A stretch of 64,000 nt of DNA from Taeniopygia guttata (Eukaryota > Chordata > Aves > Passeriformes > Estrildidae), in the NCBI RefSeq assembly GCF_048771995.1, contig NC_133030.1, positions 41,602,001-41,666,000 of the forward strand. The letters run 5' to 3'. The translations under genes were made by a program, and so were the position numbers. Below, piece by piece: positions 23,901 through 38,500 of the stretch. The notes beneath the pieces were generated by a model. It worked only from the letters and a program-made list of their open reading frames with translations. It did not search any database and was not told the DNA's origin. How positions within the stretch are numbered: the first letter of the stretch is position 1; every line of letters begins with the position of its first letter.

Positions 23901-26900
23901 GCCTCACAAAAACCTCTCTTATTTGCACAAGTAATTCTAAACATTTCCTATAAAGGTATGATTTGTAATAAGAGATCAGTCAGAGGACAGGGGTGCAGGT
24001 CAGATACTCTTACAGCTTCAGATTTTAATCTAGATTTCTCAGAAGTCAACCTTTGCAACTGAACAGACATCCTTCATATCCCAATCATCATCAGTTAACT
24101 GAGGAAATGCTTGACAAGGAAAAACTCAGATTCTGGAGATAAGACTTAATGTAAAAGAAACAAATCTCCTTAATTTACCTTCTTTGTTGCCACCATACTG
24201 ATATTTGACTCCCCCGAAGTGCCACTCTGCTTCCAAGTGCTTAGGCAAACAAGAACTGCGGAACATTTGCCCATCCACAACTGGAAAGAGAGCAGCAAGG
24301 AGAATCAGAAAACACAGAATTTAACATAGCTATAAATCAATATGCAGAACCAGAAAAGGCTGAAAGATCTTTATTAAAGTCTTTAAGTGGAAGTACAAAA
24401 ACCTGAATTGATGGATGTGGCACTAACTGATTACAAATTAAGGACCAATCTCAAGTCTGGAAAAGTTGTGTCCATTTTGTCCTGCAAACAGCAGAGCAGC
24501 CAGGCTTGTCATTTCTTAATGAGATTAATGGTACAAGGGTCTCTGGATAATGGCTATTCACCACAAAAGAAAATAAATGAGAGGTAATAAACACACAGAT
24601 GCACAAACCTTTATGACAGCAGATAACTAAGACAAACAAAGCAACTGAGAAATGAAGAGAAAACCTCCTAAGACAGAGATCAATGGCCACTACAGGATCT
24701 ACTGAATGTACCTTTGAGGGGTTTAACTAGAAATACTGTAACTGATAAGAACAAAACATGATTATTGCTGCACACACAGGTCTTACAGAAAAAGCAAGTT
24801 TCTAACAGTGTGCTTGAGGCAGACTCTGGGACTGCAATATTTGCTATGGGATGCTTAGGGAAAGGCTCAAAGGCTGGGAAAAGCGGGAATTAAGGGATCA
24901 GGGAACTGCAGGTATGGCAAACCAGAGGGGACTATAAAAGAAGATGGTCACAAGTAAGCAGGCAGCTGGTCCATGTGCTTTTCTGTCTGAGCCTTGAGAC
25001 CAATCATTGCAGTCTGTCCTATCTTCTTAATCCCTACCAACTATTTTTGATTTGAGTACATGCCAGTAATTATCACAAGTCCATCTAGTTGTCAAGTAAG
25101 AATCCAGAAGGCAGAAAGACCCCAGGTCCTGGCCAGAGACTAGACAAAAGGCCCAAGCTCTGTGTGAGGGACTGGAAAGACTCAGGAATGTGAGTATGCA
25201 CTCAAGTTACTGAGTGAGAGCACATGATGTGCTTGTGGGCTTCCATCTAGACTAGGGCAGTGCACACAAGTCTGGGGAACACCACAGGCCAGGCAGACAC
25301 CAGAGGGGCCTACAAAGTGGGTTTGGCCTAAGCAGCAACCTAAGGAAAAGGATCTGCTCATGCTGCTTATGCTTCTGTGGATGCCTGTAAAGCTGTGTGT
25401 TTGTGGCTGGCCATGGTGTTTATATGCTCCCACATGTGCATTTCCGGAATTTGCACTTGAATGTCACTGCTGGCTGATCTCAAAAATAGGGAAAAGCAGC
25501 TCTCTCACAAGACAATCCCTTAACAAGTGGTAGCTGTTTTCAGACAAATATATACCATCAGCAACATAGAAAAGCACAAGATACAGAAGTGAAGATACAC
25601 AGGAAATGGACTGCTGACACAAGGCTAAGTCTTAAGCATCTCTTCATAAATCTTAAATGTTTTAGTATATGAACATACCTTCCATATTCAAAGCTCCAAG
25701 CGTTGCCAGTCTTGCAGCTTTTAGTCCAAACCCCAAATAGCTGTGAACAACAAAAGACAGACATTATAGTCTTTGATTCCTGCACATCTGATATGCTTTA
25801 CCCATAGCCCTCTTCCTAAGTCCTGGAACACCCAAACCAAATTTCCTTCCTCTGATTTCCACAAGGCTCCCTCTCTAAAATAGAGAGCTGAAACAACTTT
25901 GCTTTCCCTTTGCTGGAGCAACTCTTGAGGGCCGAAAGAGTGACACAAACCTAAGAAATACAAGGAGGTGTAAAATGGGTGAATCTAAAACTGCAGGACG
26001 TGCTTAGAGCTGATGTGGCATTTATACAAAATGGTAATGAAAAGCAAGAAACCACCACCTTAAAAATGTGCTGAGTGCATGGAGAATAGGGCAGCCACTC
26101 CTATGTAACACACACAAAATTATGTGCTCTTAGGGCAGAGTGCACAACCTCCCACAAAATAGGAACCGTGGCTTTGTGTGAGATTCACCTGGTTTGACTC
26201 CACAGGTAACTGCTACATTCATTATAAGCTAGAATATGAATGATCCTTACGAGAATGTCATCACACATTGCAGCAACACAGCTAGATTAGAATCCTGTTG
26301 ACCCTTTCATTCCCGCCTCTGCGTTTGGCTACTTATCAATTTTAAGTAGTCATGTAATTTTAAAAGTTTCCAGAATATTCAGAGTTAAACTAACCTCCAG
26401 CTCTCTCTCAATTTTTAAGAGCTGATTTTTCAATCCCAGTTATTTTAGGTGATCTAGTGGACTGTAATGATGATTACAGCAGTCAGTTACATCAGCAAAT
26501 GTAAGAAGTAGGACAGGATGACTATTCAAACAGCTCTGCTGTCAAGTAAGCAGATTCTATAACTGGCTGAGATGGTCATGTTCACTCCACCAAGTCTCAG
26601 GAAAGTTCTCTTTCCAAATCTCTGATCATTTTTAGTTCTGACTACTGGCACAATATCTGTATTTCTGCTTGTTTCAGAATATTTGGCTTGAATCCAGTAA
26701 TAAGAATTCTTCTCCTTAAATATGGGTTCACAATGCTGTCTCTTCATTTGACAGACTGCCTAATATTCCCTTTCAGTGACATTAACCACGATCCTGGAAT
26801 GTTTCCAGCCAACCTATGTCATGTTCCACTTCTACTGTTCCATGCAGATAAGTAGTAAAAAAGTCATGGTATCTGCTGCTGGTACCAGGATGATGTGGCT

Positions 26901-29900
26901 GTTAGCTCAGGGGCTGCAAAAAGACTTATTTCCCCAGTGGAAATAGCAGTCTTTTGCTCCTCACCTGTGGGTATAGAGCTTGTATGTACTATTAAACATT
27001 TCAAATGAGGTAAGATAATCCTCAGGGGTTTCCTTCAGAGTCTCCTACAAGTTAAGTAAAAGAAAAAAATGTTTCAGTTTATATTATGCAATAAAGAATG
27101 ACCAATCTTAATGTAATATCACAGATATACCCATACAGTTTACTGCACACTCATCTGATCAGCTTTGAAAACAAAGTACAGCTTTCCAATGTTGCCACTG
27201 CTGTAATATCTGCAGCTTTTAACACTGATTTTATTTAGATGCATATTTGTGTTACTTCAATGTATAACAGGGAAACACAACAGATCAGGATGAAAACACT
27301 TTCTAATTCATGTAACCTGAATTTTTCTAGAATACTTACATGTTACTCTACATGTAGAAAGTGCCCATCGAAATCAGCTACACTGAACTACCTTGTACTT
27401 CACTGCACTACAAATGCTATGAACTTTTTCAAGTCACACTAGGCACCTAAACTGAGGTACTCAGAAGAATTAAAAATACAAGGTATAGGCCCCTTTTTCA
27501 CCATGTCAAATGTCTTGCTGTACTCAAGGAAACACTGTGACCACTCACTCCCAGTCTTAGGGCTGCTTCACCTAAATTAGCCTCTTGTCTCACCACCTCC
27601 AGTTTCTTCCTTTCAGTCTACCCTCTGTGCACACCTCCATCCCACTGGTACCCTGCCCTACCTTCCTGACAGACTAACTCACACTCTTCTAAGGCTGAAC
27701 CACTTCAGCAATCATTTACTGCTTCTTAGTCTCCACTCCCTGAGCTCTCAGTCTCAGTTTCTGTCTTTCCTCTCATAGCCTCATCCTCCCACCCCTTCCT
27801 GGCTCCGTGCACTTTCATTCACTTTATCATCAACCATTATTCTGGGCCAAGTAGCAGAATCCCTGAGAACTGAAGCTGCATAGTCCTGCAGTCACCATGC
27901 AAGTAAGGGGATCCAGATCTGGGTTATTTTTTCTAGAGTCCTAGACAGAAGCCTGCTCAAAGCTGAAAGGAATTTGACAGTATTTAGCTTGAGCTTCTCC
28001 TGAGCAAATACAAATCAAACTTTGTTTTGGGTCTCAAGTTGATTATCACTGAAATGGCAGTCATATCCTTGGCCTCATACACACAGACTGTCATATTTTG
28101 AGTTCTGTTTCTAAACCTTACATTACAAAAACTAATAAAAGGAGAGAGTCTCAAAAAATTACTTTGGAGAAAACAACTGTCTTTTTTTATGCCCTACTTT
28201 CACAAAAATGAGGCAGACACCAGACAGACAATTTCATAATTACTATGATTGGTTTTCAGTTGCTTTTAGCTTTGGCAATAATGCCATGAAATTAAAATCA
28301 GTTCCATGCAGTTGTCACTATATGTTCTCTACTTGCTTGTAATTCATATTTAATTAACCAATTTCTTACTACGACAGTATTTTGTTCCAAACTAATACAA
28401 GAGCAAGCATGTGACTAACTTGCATTGCAGGAAGGAAATATCTCCACTGCAAATCAAAGGAAGTATCCCCACTAATTCTGTCAGATGGGAAAAACTCCCA
28501 AGAACATACTGAGCTTATTTATTTGAACTTGACAACACCAGTGAGAAGCAGACATAGTGTACAAGCAGGCAGCATGAACCTTGACTTCACACTGCCCTAC
28601 AAATTCACACCATTAGTCCTGGTCAGCAGCAAACACTCCAGGCCTTTTCCTGCAAGGCTTGAAGGGGACATTTGAATCCTGAGCTGCAGTTCAGCCTATT
28701 TCACAGTTCTATTTATGCTCCAAAAGCCTGACAACACCCTTTCCTGTTGGTCCAGTGCCCACTTTAGCAGGTGTTATCAACACAAAACAGAAGACAAGCC
28801 CAGAGTATACTTGAGGCTTTGCTGAACAGGATAAGGTTGCATGTCATGTTTCATCATAACACACAATTGCAGAATTAAAACATCCTGATGTGAAAGCCAT
28901 GTGTTTTGTGGTCACCAAACATCCTTTGAGAATCTCAAGTTCTATTAAAAAAATATTAAACAAATTACTCCTTCAGAAAGAGTGACATAAACACATCACA
29001 ATATGAAGGTACAGAATGTAATTTTCTCATGCAAACTGCAAACTTGGGTCCCAGTTCAAACTGTTTCTAAACAGCTATAGAAGTACTAAGAAATTCAGCA
29101 CAGGTGTCTGAGGGACAGAGAGCAGAATGTTCAAAAGGAATGAGAAGAAATTGTAAGAAAACAAGAGAACTGACTGTGCTGCTATTAAAGAAATTTATCC
29201 CATATGACACTCTTCCCCTCCAAAAATTACTGAAGATCTGATGGGAATGAGGAAAAAAAAAAGATAGACCAGCCCCTGCATTTCTTCTAATAGTCAAGAA
29301 TACTACCTAGAAATGTTCTACATTTGTTGAATCCACAGCAATATCAATATTGATGAGGCTTTCCCAGCCAAGTCTGGAAAACAAAAGCCGTTTCTTTCTG
29401 GTTTTACTCATTTGCTTTCTTTTTATTTCCTCATTATTCAGGCTCCTTTCTTGCAAGCACCTATCAGCCAACTGCGATCTCAAAGGGAACAGAAATACAG
29501 ATGTTCTGTAAACCACGGATGTTCTGCTTGCAGCACTGCTGACAAACTGGTATCAGAGAGTGCAGCAGCGCTCAGGTCTCTCCACCAGCCTTGCAGTCCC
29601 AACCCACGCACTTTTAACCACTCCTCACCTCAAACCGTGGCAGGAATGTGATCTGGGTTGAGGCTCCTCCCAAGTCCAGAATCCCAACAGTTTGCTGGTT
29701 CTGGCCAGACAGCTGCCCTGCAAACAACACCGTGCTCAGAACAGCCCCAAGTGCGCAAATGCTGAAATGCAGACGCTGTGTGGATGTTCAGGCAGCCACC
29801 AGGGGATCACAGTATCACAGCAATACAAGGAGGGCTGAGCTGCCCTTCAAAGAAAAAAACTCTGAGAGAACAGGCAGGCAAACAGAAGGTATTATGGAAT

Positions 29901-32900
29901 GATTCACAGACTTTCTACCTTGATTCCAATCTCTCCTCCAAAGAAACAAAAGCAGATAAATCTCCAGGTATCAAGCAAAAGCTGAAAGTAAGAGACAAAG
30001 TATCTCCTGCAGAAGACTGTCAGGGAGAGTACACAAATTCTGTAACCACCATATAGCTGGGCAAAAGCAGGTAAAGGAAGGGCAGTAAGAGCCAAACCAG
30101 CTATTGTAATTTCTCTTCACCCAGAGCAGCTTTTTTGCTTGCTAATCTACCTGCTAGAGTATTGATTATCTTTTCACTAGACCGCCCTCCCTGACGCTCT
30201 TAGAGCCAGTAGTGCTAAGGCACCGTGCCCTGCAGCAGCACTGTAGTTGCACAGCAAACACTGGGATGAAGAACACTGCAAGGCCTTGTTTCCCACACGT
30301 TAGCAGTACCACTCCCCAAAGCACGTTAGGGAAACCAGCCTGCCAGTGCCTCCAAGATCCAAGTAAATTCTGGCACCTTCAGGGTTAAGATGTCTCCTTC
30401 TTACTACAGACTCTGGAACACAGTCTGCCCAAGGCAATCCATTGCTTAAGCACAGGAGAGAGAGCAGGGAGGAAAAGCATGGCCAAGGCAGAGGAACTTA
30501 AGGTGATCACCTCCACAGAAGATACTCAAGTTCTAGTTTAGAGTAACTATGTAAAATTAACTACCTGTCAAAAAGTTCACAGTGATCCAGGCTAAAATTC
30601 CTGCAATGAGTGAAAAAAAAAATAAAAAAACCAGTTACCATTAAATACTTCCTAAATCTCCTGCCCACTGTTACCAGCCCCCCACAGGTTATTTACTTAC
30701 CTGGAAATGGTTACTAACTTAACCCAACCACCCCAGACGTCAGAGATTAATTCAAACTCATAATTAAATTATATGATGCATTATTGATTCATACAAGTCT
30801 CATGAGCTAAAATAAGTAGGACTTTGTAATATCCATGCAACTGCAGCACACATAAATCATATCTATTATCCAAACAACGCACAAAGAAGTAATGAGCTGA
30901 CACAATGCACAAGTTTCTTTAGGCCTGTTTTTGCAGGCCAGCATTTCAATTCCTAATCTGAAAACTGCATTCACACCACTCTGTGTTTTAATCTTAAAGT
31001 TTCTATAATTACAGTACAGACAGAGCAGCAACCAGTAAAACACAAACAGCTCCTTTGACTTCAGTGGCTTGCTTGACACCTACATGATTCTCACCCAAAC
31101 ATAGGCAAACATGTGACAGTAGAAGTGGAAGGGATTTTAAATAAACTTGGCAGGCTACCTCGTGCTCTATTATGCCTTATTGCCCCTGTCAACAAAACAG
31201 TTTTCCCTACTGTACAATTCATTCATTAATCCATAGTGACAAACTATTAACTTATCAAATACTTGAAGACTTTATGATACTGCCCCTTTTCTCTCGGCCC
31301 ATGTGGACAGATTTTTTTCTTTAATCTTCCTCCATTTATTAGTTGTTTAAAGCACTGTGATCATTCTTGCTTTCCTTCAACACCTTCCAAAGTGGCAATT
31401 TATCTGCCATAAGGAAGTGCTCTGAATTGAACATAACATGACAGGATGGCTCTTTTCATCAGGCATCCATACAGATGATTATTACTTGCCCATTCTCCAA
31501 GGTAGTATGTCTGGATATGTAGACATAATGTTACTGTGCTTTTCTCTGCACTGCAGAATCATTGCTCACTCCAAACCTATTTCACCTTTTCTTATATTTT
31601 ACAGTACTTGCTTGCTATTTACTAGCAGTATTTTTCCCAATGGAATATTTTTAACTTACCATTTTATTATTTAGTTATCTATTTTTAATACCTGCCAATT
31701 ATCCTTCATTCTCCTCTAATATTCACAGTCCTCCAAATTTTAGATTGAAAATTGCTGAGCTGATCATAATAGATTATTTTTAATGCTGATATTGCAGAAT
31801 TTACAGGGCACTTTACATAAGCTTCCCATCTTGCTATATATTGTTATGTAGCCTTTCAGAGGTGGACACCACCTCTTTTGCACCAGTTCCAGGAGCAGGC
31901 TTCAGCTGGTCAGCCTGCATCAGGCAATGCTTATTGCCGAGACAAAGTTTTGTTCTGAAACTTGTGAAATCTCTTTGTGTATCTGCATTTCTAATCTAAC
32001 AGGTGACCAAGTAATGAACACCACCTCAGAAAGGCAGGATTTCATTGTTTCAAACAGGGCCAGAAACCTTTTATTTTTTCTGTTTTGTTTAGGGACCGCT
32101 TCTCTTTCCCTCTCATGTTCCTAAGATATGCCTCTTTTTCCCATTTCTCTTTGCTTTTACTTTTTACCCCTCCTAAAACAAACCTTCATGAGATCCATCC
32201 ATGATGCCAACACTGTCCTCTGGAACAAGGAATGGTGATTCTTCAAAGACTTCTTTCACCTGAGGAAAGAAACAGTGATTAGAATTCCTGGTCTTCAGGG
32301 TCTTGTTCTGCTCTGAGGGCGACAAAATTTTGTTTTACACAGCAGCAGAAACTAAGACAAGTGGGTGAAGTAGGGGCTAGCAAAGAAAGAAAAGAAGTAT
32401 TGTAGGTCTCTCTCCATGCCTTCCACCACAGCAAACACAGAATTTCAAGACCAGACAAGATACTCAGTGAGTTTCATGCTATTAGGGGATTACAGTCTCT
32501 TTTCATATATGAAATTCTCTTATGCTAAACAGAATAGAGAACTAAATGAAAAAAAAATATGAAACAGGGAGAACAATACCAGTGCATCCAAAACTACTTA
32601 GTACTACCTCTGAAAGCAGAGCCTGAGCTTTCTCCTCTGACAGCAAGCGAAGTCCAGCCGTGGCTTTTAACACTACTGGGGTCTTTTTCCAGAGATGAGG
32701 TGGCACAGCATCTACGGCCATGTCAAGCAATGCTTTGACAGTTTCAGCACCCTAAAAGGAAAAATATGTTTTTCATATGGCTTCCTCCTACAGGCCTGTT
32801 AGAGAAAAGGCCTCTCAGTTTCCCCTCAAAACTTGTGAGAACAGTATTCACTAGCAGAAGATACCCATACCCAAAGTAAGTACAAAAACCATGCCAGACA

Positions 32901-35533
32901 TCTCATTAGAACATTAAACAGAATGTCTGCATTGGAATGAAGGTGTATTAATAAATATATTTTAGGGAAGACAAATATGATTGTTTGTGGAAGATTTGTT
33001 TGAAAGGATGGAGGAAGGCGAGGGAACTGATTACCTGATAAACCTAAACATTTTGCAGTATGATGAAACTAAATGGTGCAATTACTGACTGTGAGGCTAC
33101 CAAAGCAAGGGAAAATATCTGTAGATTTCACTAAATGCAACATAAGAATTCCAAGTGTGTCCATTGCAAATATTGTAATTAAAATGCCAGCTGTGCAATG
33201 GTTACCACACAAGGTACAGATATCACTTATGGCTCTCAATTAGTTCCACTGCTCTAACAATCACAGTTTGGCATTAGCAATGAACATTCTCCTGTGAAAT
33301 GCCTAGAAATTTCTTTTGGGCTGAATTCTCCTCTCCTACCCAACAAACAAGTTTTACTGGAATCATAGGTGACCTTATAAAAGCTTTTAAAAAATCCCAG
33401 ATCCATTCACTCTTCCATAAAGTGTCACATTCAGATTCCAGTAGCATGGAATCCAACTGAGGAAAATGAGAAACTTGAAATCCCTGTAATGCTAGCCTAC
33501 AACTTCAAGACTGCTAAAGCACACCAAATAGTGTCTCTATCTATCATTTCTCTGGCACCTCCCTTAGTTTGTGAAAGAGCGTCCTGTCAGTGCAGGAGGT
33601 CTGGAAAGTGACAGCTTACTTCAGAACTGAGAAAATTATTGTAAATGGGACAGAGTATTTACTCATATTGCATTTGCTCATATTACAAATATGAGCATCT
33701 ACTCATATTTGAGGTAGCTGTAGCAGAAATAAACACTGAATATGGATGCTGCTAGAGACAAAAATCACTTTGTCTTTGAAATTCTCTAAGGCATATAGTC
33801 TAGTTATATAAACATTTAAGCAATTAATTAAGCCACTGTTCTACTGATGAAATATGTAAAACACCAGCTCCTATTTCACCACATTGAACTTAGCTCACAA
33901 AAGTAGAAGAACAAGTTTAGACAGACAGCAGCAGAACTTTTACATTTCTTCTTGACTTTTTGCAATTGCAATCAGTAATACTTGAACTTGGTAGAATCTA
34001 AATGATGTAACAGAAGCACGACCAACTCCCAGGGAATTAAGGCCAGTCTTACCTTTTCAGGCTGATCAGCATATGCAGACAGACCCGGCTTCACAGACTC
34101 AAAGATTTCCCCTTCCACCTCTGGAAGGTTTTCTGCACAAACAAAACATAATATGATACAGTCAACAATTCAAATTTTATTTTTTAATTTCCAAAAGGTT
34201 ACCCTCAACTCCTGTGAAGTGACTATCCTTGATTCTCCTTGCAAACAAGATTATTCCCTTCCTGAAACAAGCCTTGCTCCTTCACTTCAGGAACATATTT
34301 AGCAGAAACTTGCCCTCGTATCCTCCAAGTTCATAATAACATGTTGTTATAATGAAAAATATGTTAATTTAGCATTTGCGAACTACACTAAGTTACAACA
34401 ATGCAGCCTAACTGTTGCCTATTCTTAATAAATTTCTTTCCCTTTCTGCCTTAAGCTACTTGTGAAATACTAGTGCATATTGAGACACACACCATCAATT
34501 CCCAATTATCTTTAGGTGATTCATCCAACTCAGCTAGATCAGAGCTGACTGTGCTCAAGTACTTGGCTGAGAAGCCAAACAAGTCTGACCACTGCTCCCA
34601 GAGCAGTCTGGGTGTAGAAGCTATCCCTGAGTATTGCACATTGCAAGCCAGGCTGAGTCCAACAGAACTGGACCTTGTACCAGTCATTCCAAACTATGGA
34701 TGAAGTCATGAAAAGACACACAAGTACCATGTCTCAGCAACCAGTCTTCAACCTTTGCAAACCTGCTAGCTCACTGTACCCAAGCTACTTCATCCTCCTG
34801 AATCCTGTTGCACGTGCAGCCAAAATTGGGCACCTCTGCAACATGTGAAGACCAGATACGCTGGAGTGTGGTGCATCTCAGCACACTTCTGGAAATGGCT
34901 CAAACCTTCAGTACTTAATAACTCTAATTTCCTGATTTTAATTTGCTACAAAATGTGATGTAAATATATGCAGAATTCAAGTATCTCTTGATAAAATTTA
35001 AGGTAACATGCAACCTGACAAAACCAGCATAAGTATCTTTTCATCTCAATGAGATATTCCTTTTAAGCAGCTGCATAGATGAAAATGTTTGAAAACTTCA
35101 AATTCTCCAATATACCCAGAATTGTATCACTGAGACTCAAAAGACCTACAAAAAAGGTATTTACACAGCAAAACACCAAGACAAATGGACAATAAACACC
35201 TGCAGGAGGACCATTTGAAGGACAAACTCTAGAAATTTTCAGCTGCTCCCAAATGCTGAGCTGGCAAAAAACAAAACTGTTTTGAGAAGATAAGTCAACA
35301 TACATGGGGGTCTTACCTGGGCTCTTCTGCACAAAGGTGTAAATATGAATGCGGGTTCCAGTGCTTCCTGCGTCAAACATGATGCCATAAAAAGTGTTTG
35401 CTTTGGCATTTATAGGACACGTATTAGGTGATAAGAAATCCTGAAACCACATTTCCCTATTTGAATGTGAAAGAACAAAGGGCAAAGAGGAAAATGCCAA
35501 TGCTATAAAGATGGGAAGTCTGGAAGATGCCAT
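20979..35533 (-). CDS. ENTPD5: ENTPD5, ectonucleoside triphosphate diphosphohydrolase 5
   Basis: There are thirteen coding exons on the minus strand: 35533-35317, 34132-34053, 32751-32608, 32259-32184, 30600-30565, 29717-29629, 27044-26965, 25740-25679, 24280-24179, 23358-23218, 22880-22824, 21347-21232 and 21065-20979. They give 428 aa, the same length as human, with all phases consistent. ENTPD5 hydrolyses UDP and GDP to monophosphates in the ER lumen, supporting reglucosylation-dependent glycoprotein folding. A hydrophobic signal peptide covers about residues 5-21. Apyrase regions are DAGSTGT (54-60), KATAGLRLL (128-136), DGSHEGILAW (168-177, Glu172 the presumed catalytic base) and LDLGGASTQ (198-206). 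The protein ends in LLQSLGMTY. Its first coding exon continues 5' to an acceptor at 35592/35591, so transcription begins at a noncoding exon upstream, probably in the CpG island near 40.8 kb. The 36-nt exon at 30600-30565 is unusually small. Confidence 0.97.
33676..33696. repeat. Short perfect inverted repeat in ENTPD5 intron
   Basis: GCTCATATT, a 3-nt spacer (ACA), then AATATGAGC form a perfect 9-bp hairpin. Further ACTCATATT copies lie on both sides (about 33661 and 33701). It is AT-rich and most likely incidental. Confidence 0.6.
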
Positions 35534-35591
35534 CTTGCCAGGACCTCTTGAGGCTGTCAAGCATGTGTCAACCACCGGGCTGCAGAAAGTC

Positions 35592-38500
35592 CTGAAGAAT
35601 TTAAAAGAAAAAAAAGAAAGAAAGAAGGAATTGAAATTACCAAAAGCTCTCTCCTTTAAAACTCTAAAAGTTAAAAAAGAAAATAAATAAATCATTCGGT
35701 ATACATACACTCTCCCTTTAGGTGCTTTCCAGCACCTCACCCAAAAAGAGCCGTTTTATTGCACTTAGTGCGACAATTACATCTAACTAATTTGTTCTTT
35801 CAGAGGAAAGGTTTCTCCATTTCCCAAGCACAGAAGAGATGGGGTCGTTTGCTTTCCAATATTTCTAGTTTTGACTTTTATACAATTTACTTATTTGTCT
35901 TGCAGATTTTCAACATTCAGAGTCTCCAGTACCTCCTCCCAAAAGCCCAAATATTATCTGAAACTAAGCATTGCTAGAGGGGAACTCTGGGCAGAACCAC
36001 TTTAACATTTACACACTTGAGATGCTGTGGCAGAACACAAGTGTTATTCAGAGTCACAAACAAAGAGAATTTCATCTCAGGCTAAGAACAGCTGCCGAGA
36101 TTAGCACACAGAGGCAATGGAGGCATATCCTTCCAGCAGCATCCCCATCTCCAAGAAAAGCCTGAGCTGCACCAGAGGGGCTGAACTGAAATGCACCTGA
36201 GCTCTGCCTCTCAGTATTTTTTCATATTTTTCTTCTCTGTATTTTTGGTTTGGTTTTTATTTTTAGAATTACAAACAACAACAAAAAAAATCATAGCAAA
36301 ACCCACACACTCTTGCAAACCTAAAGCAGTTGCCCCAAACACTCAGGTTACTAACAGAGCTTCTAACAACAGTTTTACAAGCCAAAGCCCCAAAGCTGTG
36401 TTATACAGTATTGGATATCAATATACAACTACACCGTCCCTTAACACCTATCCCTTTGCATGTATTTTTCCTAAGATATGCTAATAAAAGACATGGGCAC
36501 AGAAATCAAGGAGGAGAATATATAGGCATCTTTAAGAGAAGAAAAGAGCATGTGGCCAGATGTCCCACCATATGCAGTATCACCTGCACCAGCCTACACA
36601 CAGAGCACTCCACACACAGAAGGTGCAAACAGCTCCTTATCACTTTCCAGACACTTGGTAACACATGCATCCACCCACAGCACTGCATATTCTACTTTAT
36701 ATGGTTGTTCATCAGCTCTGCCCAGACCCCTGCCCACTGCTTGCTCTTACATTTGACTGTCTTTTAGCAATCTGCTCAGCCCCACCATGTTCATTCTCTC
36801 AAAATCTTTACTTGCTGTCTCTATCCTACATGAATGTAAGTCATTCTTAAATCCTCTCCTCTCCTTTCTACGAGAGTTTGCTATAGCCTCTATTTCCTCA
36901 CACCTTTCTCCCACGCCCAGAAAGCACTTATACTCCACTACCTTTTATCCCAGATTCAGCCCTTGTAAGATTTTTATTATTTCCTTTCTTCACCTTTGTT
37001 CCCAGTTACAGCAAAGGGAGATTAACTTTTACCCATTCCTGGCAAAAACATCACATTGCTCAGGCATCTCTCTAACTCACTCCAGCATTCTGCTATGCCT
37101 AGAACCACAAAGTGCACAGTCCACTGCAGATGGGTCACCTGTCTGCTGTGACCTTTATTTTTATCCTCCCCTTTCAAACAAATGCAGAGATGTGGGCAGA
37201 AGCAGAGACTCCCGATCCTCTCTGCCTTAGAAGCACACTCTGAAAACAGCTGACCACAATTCCACTAGCAGACAACAGCCCCGGCCAGTGTCTGTGACAG
37301 AACAACTCCAACTGCATTAATTTCTAAAGTATACACGTTTTATGTGGAAAGGAGTAAATAGGTAGTTCTGTAATGAAGCACTCTCCTGTAGAGGCTTGAT
37401 GAGAAGCACCAAGCAGTTTTGTAGCAATGGATTTGTACTAAGATGCAGCTGGTATTACCCAGGTTTGCTTCATCAACAGCAAGGAGCGCCACTGAAAATC
37501 CAAGCAGCTGTGCTGTTTCAACAGAACCTAAGGTGCATTAGTGAGAGCCACCTTCCAGCGGGTTCAAAGAGGTGTTCTTATTCTCATGCAATGTAAGGAT
37601 TTTGTTTAATGAACTATCACAAATACAACCCAAGCACCTGTCTTAAGAACAAACTCCAGAGTCCTATTACAAACAGCACATGTGATAGTTATGTAAGCCT
37701 CAGAATCTCTGATGATCCGAAAATATCTGAGCAACTGCCATCATTAACTCATACTTTCCTTACCAGATCTATGAGAACCTTAGTCTCATGTAAAATTCCC
37801 TCACAAAGCTTCTCTTCTCTATCCCTTCTCAGATATCCGCTACCATAGCACACTTTCTGTTTTCTACATTTCCCCTGACTTTTTTTTCTTTCCCCTTTTA
37901 TACTTCTAAGGACAAATAAAACCCCAAAAAACCCAATAAACTCACAACCAATCATCGTGGGATTTTATTTTTCCTCTCCCTCATTAAGAATGAAAAACAC
38001 ATACTGAGCCCCTGCAATGACTGGTGAAGTCCATTTAATCAAGCACACTAGCAAATCAATGTCCACAAGAAGAATGACAACAGATGAGAGTAAGAAATCA
38101 GAGACAAGAGAGAGAAATCAGCAGAGTATAACAGAAACTGAAAAAAAAATGTGGAATGACAGAATCAAAAGTATGGAAGAAAAAATTCAGGGTAGAAATA
38201 GGCAAGACATAAGTTACTGAGAAGGAAAAACATTTTCAAAACAGTTTCTCTCAAACAACTTTAAAGTCCTGGGTGGTGTCAGAACTCAACAGGGTGGAGA
38301 AAATGAACAACAAACAGAAAGGCGAGAACGGGGTAATTCTTATGTGAGCACAAGCTTATTAAGGCAATGAAGCAGTTCAGCAAGCTAAAGCCTACAGCTC
38401 CCCATCAATAGTCCCAGTTACTGTGTTTCAAAAGGAGCAGCATTAATCAGCATTGACCATGAACACGTTGGGCACAGACCTGAAGCAGGACGGAAGCAGC

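Noticed and set aside
29805-29835. CR1-tail-like 'GGGATCACAGTATCACAG' in an ENTPD5 intron
   Set aside because: Too short and without the rest of the CR1 3' end; may be chance.
35534-35740. In-frame upstream extension of the first ENTPD5 coding exon to about 225 codons
   Set aside because: The extension reads through a clear acceptor (35592/35591) into intron sequence. The ATG at 35533 directly precedes the signal peptide.
36330-37230. Open frames of 145 and 147 codons in ENTPD5 intron 1
   Set aside because: Low-complexity His/Ser/Leu-rich translation from CA/CT-rich intron DNA; no homology or splice support.
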